This document shows positions 9,179-19,800 of a stretch of 64,000 nucleotides of DNA, piece by piece. The notes under the pieces were generated by a model. It worked only from the letters and a program-made list of their open reading frames with translations. It was not told the DNA's origin and made no database searches. The stretch lies in the NCBI GenBank assembly GCA_016713275.1, contig JADJPL010000012.1, forward strand, positions 124,001 through 188,000, written 5' to 3'. The stretch is from Haliscomenobacter sp. GTDB taxonomy: Bacteria; Bacteroidota; Bacteroidia; Chitinophagales; Saprospiraceae. The position numbers were made by a program, and so were the translations under genes. Numbering within the stretch: the first letter of the stretch is position 1; every line of letters starts with the position of its first letter.

Positions 9179-10153
9179 TCAGGATTTCGGATCGTCCCAC
9201 AGGATGGCCGCCGCGCCCAGAATGCCGGTGTCGTCGGCGCCCAATTGGGAAGGTAAAACGGGGCAGGACCCCTGGAACATAGGGAGCAGATGCGTTTCTA
9301 TGCTTTCCTTGACCGGATCAAAAAGCCTTGGGCCGGCATGGATCAGCCCGCCAGCCAGAAAAACAGCTTGCGGGTCCAGTAAGACGATCAACCCCGCAAT
9401 GGCTCTCCCTAGAATAACGCCGGTATACCGGAAGGCTTCCAGTGCGACCGGGTCTTGCGATTCCGCCGCATCGAAGATCATTCGGGCATCCAGGTGGTGA
9501 AAATCCGCATCCCGCAGGGGGCTTTCCGTCTTCATCGTAGCGAGGAGTTCGAAAACCGTGCGTTTCAGGCCGGTAGCGGACACGTAGGTTTCGAGGCACC
9601 CTTTTTTTCCGCAATTGCATTGCCTGCCATCGGGTACGGCCGGAGAATGTCCGTATTCGCTGGCGAGGCCGTTGGCGCCGCCGATCACTTTGCCGTGGAT
9701 CATCAAGGCAGACCCCAGTCCGGTGCCGAGGGTCAGCAACACGAAATGGTCCATGCCTTTGGCGCCTCCGAAGGCGCGCTCTCCGATAATGGCGGCGCTG
9801 GAATCTTTGATGAGCCGGGAGGGGAGGCTGGTAGCGTCCTCTATCCACTTCGCCAGCGGAACCGGTTCGGAGAACGGCATATTGGCTGCGGCCATGACTT
9901 CGGCGCGTTCATCCACGCCGGGAGCGCCAATGCCTATGCCCTGGATCTTGCCTTCTGCGGCGTGGGTACGGATCATCGTTTGCACCAATTCGGCCAGTTT
10001 GGCGCTGTATTGACGCGCGTCGGGCGTAGCCTGTGAGTCCATGGACAGGCGGTCCAGCAAATGGCCTTCCCTGTCCACCAGCCCAATCTTGGTGGTGGTG
10101 CCGCCAACGTCGATGCCTATGCTGTATTCAAAAGGAGGCGCCGGATGCTTCAT
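9179..10153 (-). CDS. ROK-family sugar kinase (glucokinase / N-acetylhexosamine kinase)
   Basis: 324 aa. N-terminal ATP-binding motif IGIDVGGTTTKIGLVD, GIGAPGVDE, then LTLGTGLGSALMIHGKVIGG, EYGHSPA and the ROK zinc motif CNCGKKGCLETYVS. No N-terminal HTH, so it is a kinase and not a repressor. As first gene of the operon with NagB/PIG-L, GH20 and a NagP-like permease, GlcNAc or ManNAc phosphorylation is likely, although glucose is possible. Divergent from lacI-type regulator; its promoter has TACCTTTG (10193-10186 on the minus strand) and overlaps operator 1. Confidence 0.9.
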   Translation of the reverse strand: MKHPAPPFEYSIGIDVGGTTTKIGLVDREGHLLDRLSMDSQATPDARQYSAKLAELVQTMIRTHAAEGKIQGIGIGAPGVDERAEVMAAANMPFSEPVPLAKWIEDATSLPSRLIKDSSAAIIGERAFGGAKGMDHFVLLTLGTGLGSALMIHGKVIGGANGLASEYGHSPAVPDGRQCNCGKKGCLETYVSATGLKRTVFELLATMKTESPLRDADFHHLDARMIFDAAESQDPVALEAFRYTGVILGRAIAGLIVLLDPQAVFLAGGLIHAGPRLFDPVKESIETHLLPMFQGSCPVLPSQLGADDTGILGAAAILWDDPKS

Positions 10154-10185
10154 GGTTTTTTAGGTATTTGGCGCGAGGACGCCCT

Positions 10186-10273
10186 CAAAGGTACGGTTTT
10201 TCGCCAGGACTGTGTGCGAACACAGCCGTTTTATTTCTGTGTGTTTGCACACAGCCGGTATTTTCTATCTTTG
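10186..10273. promoter_or_regulatory. Divergent promoter with two palindromic operators for the LacI-type regulator
   Basis: Operator 1 is CTGTGTgcgaACACAG at 10210-10225; operator 2 is CTGTGTGtttgCACACAG at 10237-10254. Centre-to-centre spacing is 28 bp. For the plus strand, TTTG (10244-10247) and TATCTTTG (10266-10273) are 18 bp apart, a good Bacteroidota -33/-7 pair, and operator 2 covers the -33 box. For the minus strand, TACCTTTG (10193-10186) serves the kinase and operator 1 lies at its -33 region. This layout fits simultaneous repression of the regulator and the kinase operon. Confidence 0.8.
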
Positions 10274-10305
10274 AAGCCGGTTTCCATTTAATTTTTGCCT
10301 GTTTT

Positions 10306-11388
10306 ATGCACCCAAGGATTACCATAAAAGATATTGCCGCCCTTTCGGGAGTGTCGCCAGGTACTGTAGACCGGGTGATTCACGGGCGGGGGAATGTGTC
10401 CAGAAAGGCCCGGGAGTTGGTTGAGCAGGCGATGCGGGAGTTGAATTACGAGCCGAATCTCATAGCGAGCACGCTTGCCTACAACCGCTCCCTCCGGATA
10501 ACCGCCCTGGCTCCGGATTACCGGAACGATCCCTATTGGGAGCAGCCGAAATCCGGTATCGAAAAAGCCTCCCTGGCGGTCCGGCATTACGGGCTTCAGG
10601 TCGAATTCGTTTATTTCCCGATGTTCAGCCCGGACCAGTTCCTCCAACGAGCAGAGGAACTTCTGGACGCCCACCCCGACGCGCTGCTGTTTGCTCCGCT
10701 GTTTCGGGAGGAATCCGAGCGGATTCTGGGCCGCTGCGCCGCTCAAAAGATTCCTGCCGCCCTGATCAATACCAACCTCGAGGATCAGGAGGCCCTGTGC
10801 TACGTGGGGCAGGATTCTTTCCAAAGCGGGGTGCTGGCAGGGAAGTTGCTGCATTTCGGATTGCGCCCCGGCGATCAGGTAGCGGTGATCAACCTGGACA
10901 AGCAGATCATGCATGCGCGCCACCTCCTCGAAAAGGAACGAGGCCTGAGGGATTATTTCAGCCGGCAGCCCGGGGCGGACATTGGGGTGGTCCGCGCCGA
11001 TTTCGAACATTTTGAGGACCCGCAGGCCTTGCGGGAATTCCTTGCCGGGCTGTTGAACGCACACCCCCGCTTGCAAGGGCTGTTTATTTCCAATTCCCGC
11101 TCCTACCGGATACTGGACGCGATGGCCGGGCTGGAGCGTCCCCGCCTCCGTTTGGTCGGTTTCGACTTGCTTCCGGCCAATCTGGCTTACCTGGAATCCA
11201 ACCAGATCGATTTTTTGATCAACCAAAACCCCGTTCAGCAAGGGTATCAGGCGGTCATTAATATGTTCAACCATCTGATCCTGAAAAAAAAGGTGGAACG
11301 GGTCCAGTACCTCCCGCTCGACATTGTCGTGTCGGAGAACTATTCCTACTACGTGGCCAAAGAAAAAGGGTTCCAGGTGCTGGTTTGA
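10306..11388 (+). CDS. LacI-family transcriptional regulator
   Basis: Start at ATG 10306 (MHPRITIKDIAALSG), chosen because the family begins directly with the helix-turn-helix and the promoter ends upstream of it; the open frame extends further 5' but overlaps the operators. 360 aa. HTH at residues 4-25 (IKDIAALSGVSPGTVDRVIHG), hinge helix near 45-60, then a periplasmic-binding-protein-like sugar domain to the end, as in LacI/XylR-type Bacteroidota regulators. Divergent from the kinase-nagB-GH20-permease operon. The two CTGTG...CACAG palindromes between them are the expected operators. Effector probably a hexosamine or its phosphate. Confidence 0.9.
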   Translation: MHPRITIKDIAALSGVSPGTVDRVIHGRGNVSRKARELVEQAMRELNYEPNLIASTLAYNRSLRITALAPDYRNDPYWEQPKSGIEKASLAVRHYGLQVEFVYFPMFSPDQFLQRAEELLDAHPDALLFAPLFREESERILGRCAAQKIPAALINTNLEDQEALCYVGQDSFQSGVLAGKLLHFGLRPGDQVAVINLDKQIMHARHLLEKERGLRDYFSRQPGADIGVVRADFEHFEDPQALREFLAGLLNAHPRLQGLFISNSRSYRILDAMAGLERPRLRLVGFDLLPANLAYLESNQIDFLINQNPVQQGYQAVINMFNHLILKKKVERVQYLPLDIVVSENYSYYVAKEKGFQVLV

Positions 11389-11450
11389 ACCGCCTTTTTT
11401 TTTGTTCTTTGGGAAAAAGGCCTACCTTGCCGCACATTAATTTTAACGGT

Positions 11451-11957
11451 ATGCAAATTGATCAACACAAGGTGGTTACCCTACATTACCGCCTTCAGGA
11501 AAGCAATGTAGAGGGCGAATTGATCGAAACCACATTCGGTTCGGAGCCTCTTGTTTTTCTGTATGGCGTAGGCCAGATGCTCCCCGAGTTTGAGCGCCAA
11601 ATCTCGGGCAAATCGGAAGGCGACGAATTTCAGTTCGGCATTTCTGCCGCCGATGCCTATGGCGAGTCCGACCCCGAGGCTCTGGTCGAACTACCTTTGG
11701 ACGTGTTCATTATCGATGGCGAACTCGCCGAAGACCTACTGGAAATCGGCCGCCGCATCCCGATGTCCGATCAGGATGGCAACCAACTGATCGGCACCAT
11801 TCTCGCACTCAAAGACGACGGCGTGCTGATGGATTTTAACCATCCTATGGCGGGCCAGGATTTATACTTCACCGGCGTCATCGAATCGGTCCGCGTCGCC
11901 ACCGAAGGAGAAATAGCCCACGGCCACGTGCATGGACCGGGCGGGCATCATCATTAA
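11451..11957 (+). CDS. slyD: FKBP-type peptidyl-prolyl isomerase, SlyD-like
   Basis: Start at ATG 11451 (MQIDQHKVVTLHYRLQ); upstream in-frame sequence includes a T-rich tract after lacI and is unlikely to be coding. 168 aa. The FKBP core (FLYGVGQMLPEFERQISGK) is interrupted by an insert-in-flap chaperone domain (residues 70-130), as in SlyD. The C terminus is histidine-rich (HGHVHGPGGHHH), a typical Ni/Zn-binding tail. Cytosolic folding catalyst and metallochaperone. Unrelated in function to the neighbouring sugar genes. Confidence 0.92.
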   Translation: MQIDQHKVVTLHYRLQESNVEGELIETTFGSEPLVFLYGVGQMLPEFERQISGKSEGDEFQFGISAADAYGESDPEALVELPLDVFIIDGELAEDLLEIGRRIPMSDQDGNQLIGTILALKDDGVLMDFNHPMAGQDLYFTGVIESVRVATEGEIAHGHVHGPGGHHH

Positions 11958-12043
11958 AAGTTACGAAGTTGCGAAGTTACGAGGTTGCGAAGTTAGATGC
12001 TCCGTAACTTCGTAGCTTCGCAACTTCGCAACTTCGCAACTTT
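11957..12043. terminator. Bidirectional terminator-like inverted repeat between slyD and the fucosidase gene
   Basis: AAAAGTTACGAAGTTGCGAAG-type units run rightwards and are answered by CTTCGCAACTTCGCAACTTTTT around a short loop near 11995-12002. The stem is about 35 bp with A-rich and T-rich ends, so it could end transcription of both convergent genes. It is built from tandem 7-9-bp units, unlike an ordinary terminator. Confidence 0.65.
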
Positions 12044-15000
12044 TTACTCCACCGAAATCTCATCTGCAAACACCCAGGCTTTGCCGCCGGAGCCGGCATG
12101 CCACGATGGGCATATTCCTCTATTTTTAGCGGTTACGCGGATATAGCGGGCGGAGGTATTTCCCAGCGCTTCAAACGGGAGTACCTGTGCAGGATCTCCG
12201 TTTTTCGGGTCAGGCAGATCGAATTGTTTGACGATTTGATAGGTGGTTCCATCTTCGGAAACTTCGATCCGTACCCAAACCGGCGGGAAGATCCAGGAGC
12301 CGATGTCCCTCAGGAAAGAGGCCTGAATGCGGCGGATGGGCTGGGTTTTGCCCAGGTCGATCGTTGCCTGGAAATCGGTTCCTTCAAATCCCTGCCATCG
12401 GCCATCGGAAAAGGTGGTGCTTCCTTTTCGTCCGTCCACCAGCCCCAGCGGTCCGCCGCCGTTGTATTTCTCTGCATACGGGTGGAGGAGCGCAAGGTGG
12501 TTGAAACGGGATTTTTGGAAATAAACGGATTGCGCCGGGCTGCTTACTTTCCCGGGTTCGGCGGCAATGGCTTGCAGGCGGCATGTTTCCGAAATCCGGA
12601 TGGGGCCGGCATAGGCGGTAGCGGATTCCGTTGGCGTGCTTCCATCGAGGGTGTAGTAAATTTTTGCCTGGGGGTTGGCTGATTGAAGGGCCACTTCGGC
12701 AGCTTCACCAAAGACTTCCAGTTCATTCGCTTTCTTACCCATACGCAGAATTTGGGGCGCTGGGCTTACCCCGGCGGGCGTGCCTTGTATGGAGAACACC
12801 CAGGCGTGGGCGCAGGGCCTGGCCGAAGGGTCCTGGAGCTCGTCCGGGATCCGGATGTCCAGTCCGTTTCGGGGGTGAAAGGTCCAGCTTAAGGGCTTGG
12901 AATACCCCAGTAGGTAGATTTTCGAGCCCTTTACGGGGCGCACGGATTTCAGGGTCAGGGACGATCCCGGCCAGGAGAGCGCGATCGCATACACCTGTTT
13001 GCCTGCCTTGGCCGTATACCGGATCGATTCGCCTTCCTGGAAGGTTTGCCACATTTTGGTGCGGTAAACCGCTTCGCCATTGATGCGGAGCCAATCGCCC
13101 ATTTCCTTGAGCCGCTCCACGCTGGGGGCGGGTATAAGGCCCTCGGCTGTTGGGCCCACGTTCAGAAGGTAGTTGCCCCCCTTGGCGGCGATATCGGCGA
13201 GGTGGCGGATGAGGGTTTCGGTTGTTTTCCAGTTGTTGTCGTGGATTTTGAACCCCCAGCTGTCGTTCATCGTCATGCAGCTCTCCCAGTCGATCGCGCT
13301 GGAACCTGTTGCCAGGACTTCCTGCTCCGGCGTCCCGAAATCGCCCACATCGTCTGGTTCAGCATTCATTCCCTGCATGCCCTGGCGCCCTTTTCCAACC
13401 CGGTTGTTGATCAAAATATCCGGCTTGAGACTACGCACGTATTGGTACAGCGCTTTGCCTTGTTCTTCGGTCCATTCCGGGATCCACTCGCCGTCAAACC
13501 ACAGGATGGCCGGGTCGTATTTTTCGATGAGTTCCTTCAATTGGGGTTTCAGGTAGGTGTCGCGGTAGGACGCAAAATCGGCGCCTGCGGGGTTGCCGTT
13601 GCCATAATCTTTGCCCTGGGCGTCGGGGTGATGCCAGTCCATGATGGAATGGTAAAACCCAAGGGCAATCCCTTCGGCTTTGCAGGCGTCGGATAATTCC
13701 TTGAGGATATCTCTCCGGAAGGGAGCGGCATTCATTATGTCATAGGTAGACACGTTGGAGTCCCAGATGCAGAATCCGTCGTGGTGTTTGGAGGTGATAA
13801 CCACATAATTCATACCGGCCGCTTTGGCGGTCCGGGCCCATTCGGCGGCGTCGAACCGGGTCGGGTTGAACTGGCGGGTATAGGGCTCGTAATCCCTTAC
13901 TGGCACGCGGGCGGTACTCATGAGCCATTCAGCTGCACCAGGCACGTCTGTTCCCTGGTGGACGCCTGCCGGGACGGCATAAGCGCCCCAATGGATGAAC
14001 ATACCGAAGCCGGCGTTGCGCCACCAGTTCATGCGCAGGTCGAGTTCGGTATTGGATTCGAGCAGGTAGTTTTCGTGCGGCCTGTTGTAAAGGGAAATAC
14101 CGGATAGGGTAGGGCAGGCCAGGGCCCAAATCCGGATGCGGAGTTTTTGGGTAGTGGTCCGGGGGATGGGTATCAGACGGCGGTTGCCGATGGTAGAGGC
14201 CCGGCCCAGGGCGGTCCATCTCCCTTTGAGGAATACTTCGATGGACACCGAATCCACCCGCTGTCCCAGCGGCAGGAATTCCCGCAGCTCGACCACGTTG
14301 AACGCAGCGGGGGCCGGAAGCGTCAGCTCCAGGGTGGCTTCCCGGGCGGCGTCTTCGGCGGCCCAGTAGGTGGCGTTGTCCCCGTCCGTCAGCAAAGCCG
14401 GGCTAAAGGCTTTGCTCCGGGTGCTGGAGGTTTTGACCGTTGCGCCTCGGGCGAGGTCGGCGGAGAAGGTAGCATCCAGCCGGCGCCGGAGGTCTTGGAG
14501 CCCCCAGGACGTCGTTTTCGTGAACCAGCCCGCGGCGGTCAACCGGCAGGTTGAGCAGGAGGTTGGCGTTGCGGCCAACGGAGTGGTAGTAGATGCGCTC
14601 CAGATGTTCGCCCGATTTTACGCGGTCGTCTTCCGTTTGGTGGTAGTACCAGCCTGGCCGGATGGAGACGTCGACCTCTGCCGGGAGCCAGTGGGTCCCG
14701 TTTTTATGCCCGGAGCGGAGCTCCAGGTAGCGGGGCGTGCCGGGAAAGAATTCGTCGCGGTTGAGGGTAGCCCAATTGGTGGGGTTGGCGAAACCGCGTT
14801 CGGTGCCTACCCAGCGGATGTCCGGACCAGCGTCGCTGAAAATCACGGCGTTGGGCTGGTGTTTGCGCACGGTGGCGATAAAGGCCGGCCAATCGTAGAT
14901 CTGTTTCCCTTTAAACTCTTCGCTCACCGCCCCATCGAACCACACCTCGAAGATAGCCCCGTATCCAGTGAGGACTTCCTCCAGCTGCTTGGCGAAGTAG

Positions 15001-15476
15001 GCGTTGTATTCCGGGGTTCCGTACAGGGGGTTGTTGCGGTCCCAGGGCGACAGATAAACGCCCATTTTGAGGCCGTATTCCTTGCAGGCGTCGGAAAGTT
15101 CGCGCAGTACATCCCCTTTCCCGTTCTTCCAGGGGCTGTTCCGGACGCTGTGTTCCGTGTACTTGGAAGGCCACAGGCAAAAGCCGTCGTGGTGTTTGGC
15201 AGTGATGATAATGCCTTTCATGCCGGCTTCTTTACACACGCGGGCCCACTGCCGGCAATCCAGTTCGGTGGGGTTGAACAGGGCCGCCGGCTCGTCGCCG
15301 TGCCCCCATTCTTTATCGGAAAACGTGTTGATGTTGAAGTGGACAAAGGCGTAGTAGTCCATGGCATGCCAGGCCAGTTGCCGTTCCGACGGAAGGGCCC
15401 CGAACGGCGCCGGCGCTTGCGGAAAAACGAAGGCTGGAAAGGATACCAACAAGAGAAGGCTGAGCATTGGTTTCAT
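12044..15476 (-). CDS. Tandem double GH29 alpha-L-fucosidase with C-terminal chitobiase-like and F5/8 modules, one-base frameshift
   Basis: Start at ATG 15476 with signal peptide MKPMLSLLLLVSFPAFVFPQ. The first GH29 domain covers residues 25-350 (TAKHHDGFCLW, nucleophile WFDG at D181, NLLLNLPVDRRGLVHENDV) plus a beta-sandwich. At a CCCCC run (14501-14505) the frame shifts; removing one base joins HENDVLG to LQDLRRRLDATF. Without an intervening stop the corrected chain (about 1143 aa) enters a second complete GH29 domain (GMFIHWGAYAVPAG, SKHHDGFCIWDS, WFDGEW), then a chitobiase-C-like stretch (YTLDGSTPTES) and a discoidin module. GH29 enzymes release L-fucose from host-type glycans; two catalytic domains in one chain may give alpha-1,2 versus alpha-1,3/4 coverage (inference). 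It could instead be read as two separate genes if the shift is real. Confidence 0.88.
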
Positions 15477-15526
15477 CGCTTTGATTTTGGCGTTAGGTAT
15501 GCCGAAAGTACGGTAATCGCCAGACA

Positions 15527-15559
15527 TAAAAAAGCCTTGGCCGCAACGCGGCCAAGGCT
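15527..15559 (-). terminator. Intrinsic terminator/attenuator upstream of the GH29 gene
   Basis: AGCCTTGGCCGC-aac-GCGGCCAAGGCT at 15533-15559 is a perfect 12-bp stem. Read on the minus strand it is followed by six T, so it is a minus-strand terminator only. It lies about 50 bp upstream of the GH29 start, with only about 140 bp between it and oxyR, so it would terminate a short leader transcript. Confidence 0.65.
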
Positions 15560-15670
15560 ATATGAGACGACTAAAATTCAATGCTATCAAAGTGGACTTG
15601 GAGAATCTTCCCTGCTCCCTGCTCCCTTCAAAAATACTCCCCCTTCCCCATAAACCAAATCGATAAATTC

Positions 15671-15678
15671 TATCTTTG
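15671..15678 (+). promoter_or_regulatory. -7 box of the oxyR promoter
   Basis: TATCTTTG matches the Bacteroidota -7 consensus TAnnTTTG and lies 20 bp before the ATG. A clear -33 TTTG is not seen. Confidence 0.55.
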
Positions 15679-15697
15679 GTTAAATAAAATTGATGTT

Positions 15698-16633
15698 ATG
15701 ACGATCCAGCAACTCGAATACCTGGTCGCGGTGGATACGCACCGGCATTTTGTCACGGCGGCGGAGAAGTGTTTTGTCACGCAGGCCACCTTAAGCATGA
15801 TGATCAAAAAACTGGAAGAAGAGTGGGGCGTTAAGATCTTCGACCGGAGCAAGAAACCGGTCATGCCGACCTCGATCGGGCAGAAGCTCATTGCGCAGGC
15901 CAAGGTCGTGCTGGAGGAAAGCCGGCGGTTGCAGGCCATTGTACAGGAAGAGCAGGGCGGTCTTCGCGGAGACCTGAAGATTGGCATTATTCCAACGCTG
16001 GCGCCCTATTTGCTGCCGTTGTTTTTGAACGCATTTCTGAAAAAATACCCCGACGTGCGGGTCAAGATCAGCGAACTGACGACCGAGGAGATCGTTCGCC
16101 GCCTGAAGCAGCACGAGCTGGACGTGGGGTTGCTGGCTACGCCCCTGCACGTGAAGGGGTTGCACGAACAACCGCTGTTTTACGAAGACTTTGTGGTGTA
16201 CGATTTTTCGGAAAGCCACCGGACGGATAAGAAACTCCTCCTGGCAGGGGACATCGACGTGAACCGCCTCTGGCTTCTGGAAGAAGGGCACTGCCTGACT
16301 TCCCAGGTGATCAACTTATGCGAGCTCAAGCAGAAGGAGCGGGAGTCGCACCATCTCGATTTTGCAGCCGGGAGCCTGGAAACCCTGAAGAACATCGTAC
16401 AAAGCCATAAGGGCATTACTATCCTTCCCGCTTTGGCGCTCAAAGCTATTTCACAGGAACACCTGTCTCATATCAAGTATTTTAAGGAGCCTGTTCCGGC
16501 CCGGGAGATCGGTTTGGTGACGTTCCGGCACGTCGTCAAAGAGAAACTGACGGCGGCGCTGAAAGCGGAAATTCTGGCCCATGTGCCGGAATCCATGCAA
16601 CAGACGGAGCGCAAGGCGGTGGTGGATCTGTAA
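15698..16633 (+). CDS. oxyR: OxyR-type LysR transcriptional regulator
   Basis: Start at ATG 15698 (MTIQQLEYLVAVD); upstream in-frame codons cover the promoter. 311 aa. Winged HTH at residues 1-60 (HFVTAAEKCFVTQATLSMMIKKLEEEWG), then a LysR effector domain from about residue 90. The segment EEGHCLTSQVINLCEL carries both cysteines of the OxyR peroxide switch (HCL...NLC), which supports a hydrogen peroxide sensor and not a metabolite-binding LysR. It activates catalase/peroxidase genes in other bacteria; none of these is nearby. Confidence 0.9.
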   Translation: MTIQQLEYLVAVDTHRHFVTAAEKCFVTQATLSMMIKKLEEEWGVKIFDRSKKPVMPTSIGQKLIAQAKVVLEESRRLQAIVQEEQGGLRGDLKIGIIPTLAPYLLPLFLNAFLKKYPDVRVKISELTTEEIVRRLKQHELDVGLLATPLHVKGLHEQPLFYEDFVVYDFSESHRTDKKLLLAGDIDVNRLWLLEEGHCLTSQVINLCELKQKERESHHLDFAAGSLETLKNIVQSHKGITILPALALKAISQEHLSHIKYFKEPVPAREIGLVTFRHVVKEKLTAALKAEILAHVPESMQQTERKAVVDL

Positions 16634-16840
16634 GCGGAGCAGGAATTCAATTTAAACTCGCGGGCACTTCTACGTTAACTGATTGTCCTAACAATAAGCT
16701 GTTTGGGCCTGTTTCCCTTGCAGGCGCTTAACTTAGAATTAATCCAAATTTAATCTCATTTGGCCGTTTTATTTGAAAGCATTTCCAAATTTTGTTGCGT
16801 CAAATTTCGCCTGAAAAGTAACCAATAATATTGCTCCAAT

Positions 16841-19800
16841 ATGAAACTTAGTGCTCATGCGTTTCGCAGAGGGGGGGCTTCTATTTGCCTTTTCCTTGCC
16901 CTGTTTCTCTTTCCGGGTATTTCCTCGTATGCCCAGCAAACCATCCGGGGTACCGTTACCGACGAGGCTACCCAAACTCCAATGATTGGAGTATCCGTTC
17001 TGGTGAAAGGCGCCAGTGTAGGGGCGGTGACCGATCTGGACGGAAATTTCGACCTTATGTTGCCTAAAGACGCTACCACGCTCGTCTTTTCTTTTGTCGG
17101 GTATGAAACCGTAGAAGAAACGGTCGCAGGCCGGACTATCATCAACGTTGTCCTTAGGGAGAACGTATCGCAACTGGACGAAGTGGTGGTTATTGGTTAT
17201 GGTCAGCAGCAGAAAAAGGACCTGACCACTGCCGTGGCCACGCTTTCTGCCAAAGAAATCCGGGATGTGCCGGTAAATAGTTTTGATCAAATCCTGACGG
17301 GTAAAATGGCCGGCGTTTTGGTGCAGCAACCTTCCGGTTCTCCTGGCGCCGGCGTATCCGTGCGTGTGCGTGGGGTGGGATCGATTACCGCCGGAAACGA
17401 CCCCTTGTATGTAATCGACGGCGTGCCAGTTTCTGCGGATAACAACCGGGGCGTAGGTTCCAATAACCCGGGAAGCTCCTACGCGGAACAACCGGTTAAC
17501 GTATTAAGCACGCTCAACCCTGCCGATATCGAATCGATTCAGGTGTTAAAAGATGCTTCTGCCGCCGCGATTTACGGCTCCAGGGGGTCAAACGGGGTCG
17601 TGTTGATCACCACGAAAAAAGGAAAGGCCGGCAAAGCAGTGGTTTCTTACAATACCTACGTGGGGATGCAGGAAACCCTCAAGCGGTACGACATGCTCAA
17701 CGCCTACGAGTGGTCGCAGATCAATTTTGAAGGCCGCAACAACGCTTACCGCGACCGCTTTCCGGCAGGAAAGGATTCCGACGACAACACGGTGCGTGCG
17801 AAAAACGTGGCGAACCAGCCCGGCATCCTGATTCCTCCTCAAGTGCAGCCCTACCTTAGCGGAACTGCAGGTCTGACCAACACCGATTGGCAGGACGAGA
17901 TTTTCCGCCAGGCCCCTATTCAGGACCACGTGGTTTCCGTGAGCGGCGGGACGGAGAATTTCCGGTACTACGCTTCAGGAGAATATATGGACCAACAAGG
18001 GGTTGTCATCAGCTCGGGATTCAAGCGCTACAACGGCCGGTTTAACATGGACCTCCAGTCGGGTAAGCTGAAAGTGGGGTTAAACATCAACCCGACCTTG
18101 ACGCAGCACGACCTGGTCAATTCCGAGGGCCCTTGGTTCGACGAGGGCGTGATTGGTCTGGCCTTGAGTATTTCGCCCATCTGGCCGGTTTACAATGCCG
18201 ATGGTACGTACAATTACGATGCCAACGCCTGGGGATTTGCCATGACCGACTTCCTCAACCCTGTCGCGCTGGCTAACCAGGTAGAGGACAATATGGATCA
18301 ATTGCGCCTGCTGGGGAATGCCTACGCCGAATACAGCATCCTGAAAAATCTGAGCTACCGCCTTTCTTTTGGTACCGACATCAACAACTTTAACCGCCAG
18401 TTCTACCGGCCTTCCACGTTGGAAACCCGTGGCCGCAAAGGCGCTTCGGCGCCCATCGGCACTTCGCGTACCCGTTTTTCCTCCAACTGGCTGGTAGAAA
18501 ACCTGCTGAACTACAACACGGTAGTTGGGAAACACAACCTGTCGGCGGTGGCCGGCTTCTCCTCTCAAAAAGAAAATTTCTTCTCCAACTACATCGAAGG
18601 GACCAACTACCCCAACGACCTCGTACAAACCATCAATGCCGCCGGTCAGATCACCTCTGCCAGTTCTTTCAAGGAGGCCTGGTCGCTCCTCTCCGCTCTG
18701 GGCCGCGTGCAATACAGCTACAACGACAAATACTACTTCTCTGCTGCCGTGCGGGCTGATGGGTCTTCGCGTTTTGGAGCCAACAACAAATGGGGATATT
18801 TTCCCTCCGCTTCGGCAGGTTGGCGCATTTCCGGAGAGCCCTTTATGCAAAGCCTGGAATTCCTGAGCAACCTCAAATTGCGCGCCAGCTACGGCGTAAC
18901 GGGGAACTTCCAGATTCCCAACTACGGCTCCGTTGGGTTGCTCAGCTTCGACGACTACATCCTCGGCGGGACGGCCCTGAGCAGCGGGTTGGCGCCCAGC
19001 ACTTCTTCCAATCCCGACCTGAGCTGGGAGAAAACCAAAAGTATCGACGTAGGAATCGATTTGGGTTTGTTCGAGGACGCGCTGTATATTGAATTGGACT
19101 ATTACAAGGAAAACACCACCGACCTCCTCCTCAACGTACCCGTGCCGATGACCTCCGGTTTCAACACCGAACTGCGCAACATCGGCGAGGTGGAAAACAA
19201 AGGATTCGAAGCAACGATGACCGTTCAGAAGCGCACCAAAGCATTTGGCTGGTCGTTTACCGCGAATTTCTCTGCCAACCAGAACAAGGTCATCAGCCTG
19301 GCGGAAGGCGTTCCGCAAATCCTTACCGCTGGCGGTACCGGCGTTACCCTCTGGATCACCAAACCCGGCGAAGAGATCGGTTCGTACTACAGCCCGGATT
19401 ACGACGGCGTATTCAACAACCAGGCAGAGATCGATGCCTACCCCCACGTAGCCAATGCCAAACCAGGCGACTTCCGCTTCCTCGACCTCAACGGCGACGG
19501 CAAGATCGATTTTGCGAGCGACCGCCAGATTCAGGGCAGCTATTTCCCCGATTTCACTTATGGCGCCACCCTCAACATGGATTACAAAGGCTTTGATTTC
19601 AGCGCGTCGATGCAAGGATCTGATGGCGCGGAAATCCTGCACCTGATGAGCCGCTACATCTACAACATCGAAGGAAACATGAACCTTGTGCGCCCTTCGC
19701 TCAACCGCTGGATCTCCGAATCCCAGCCAGGCAACGGACAAACCAACCGGGCAAACCGACTGGCCACCGGCTCCAACGGACAAACCTCCAACTGGCACAT

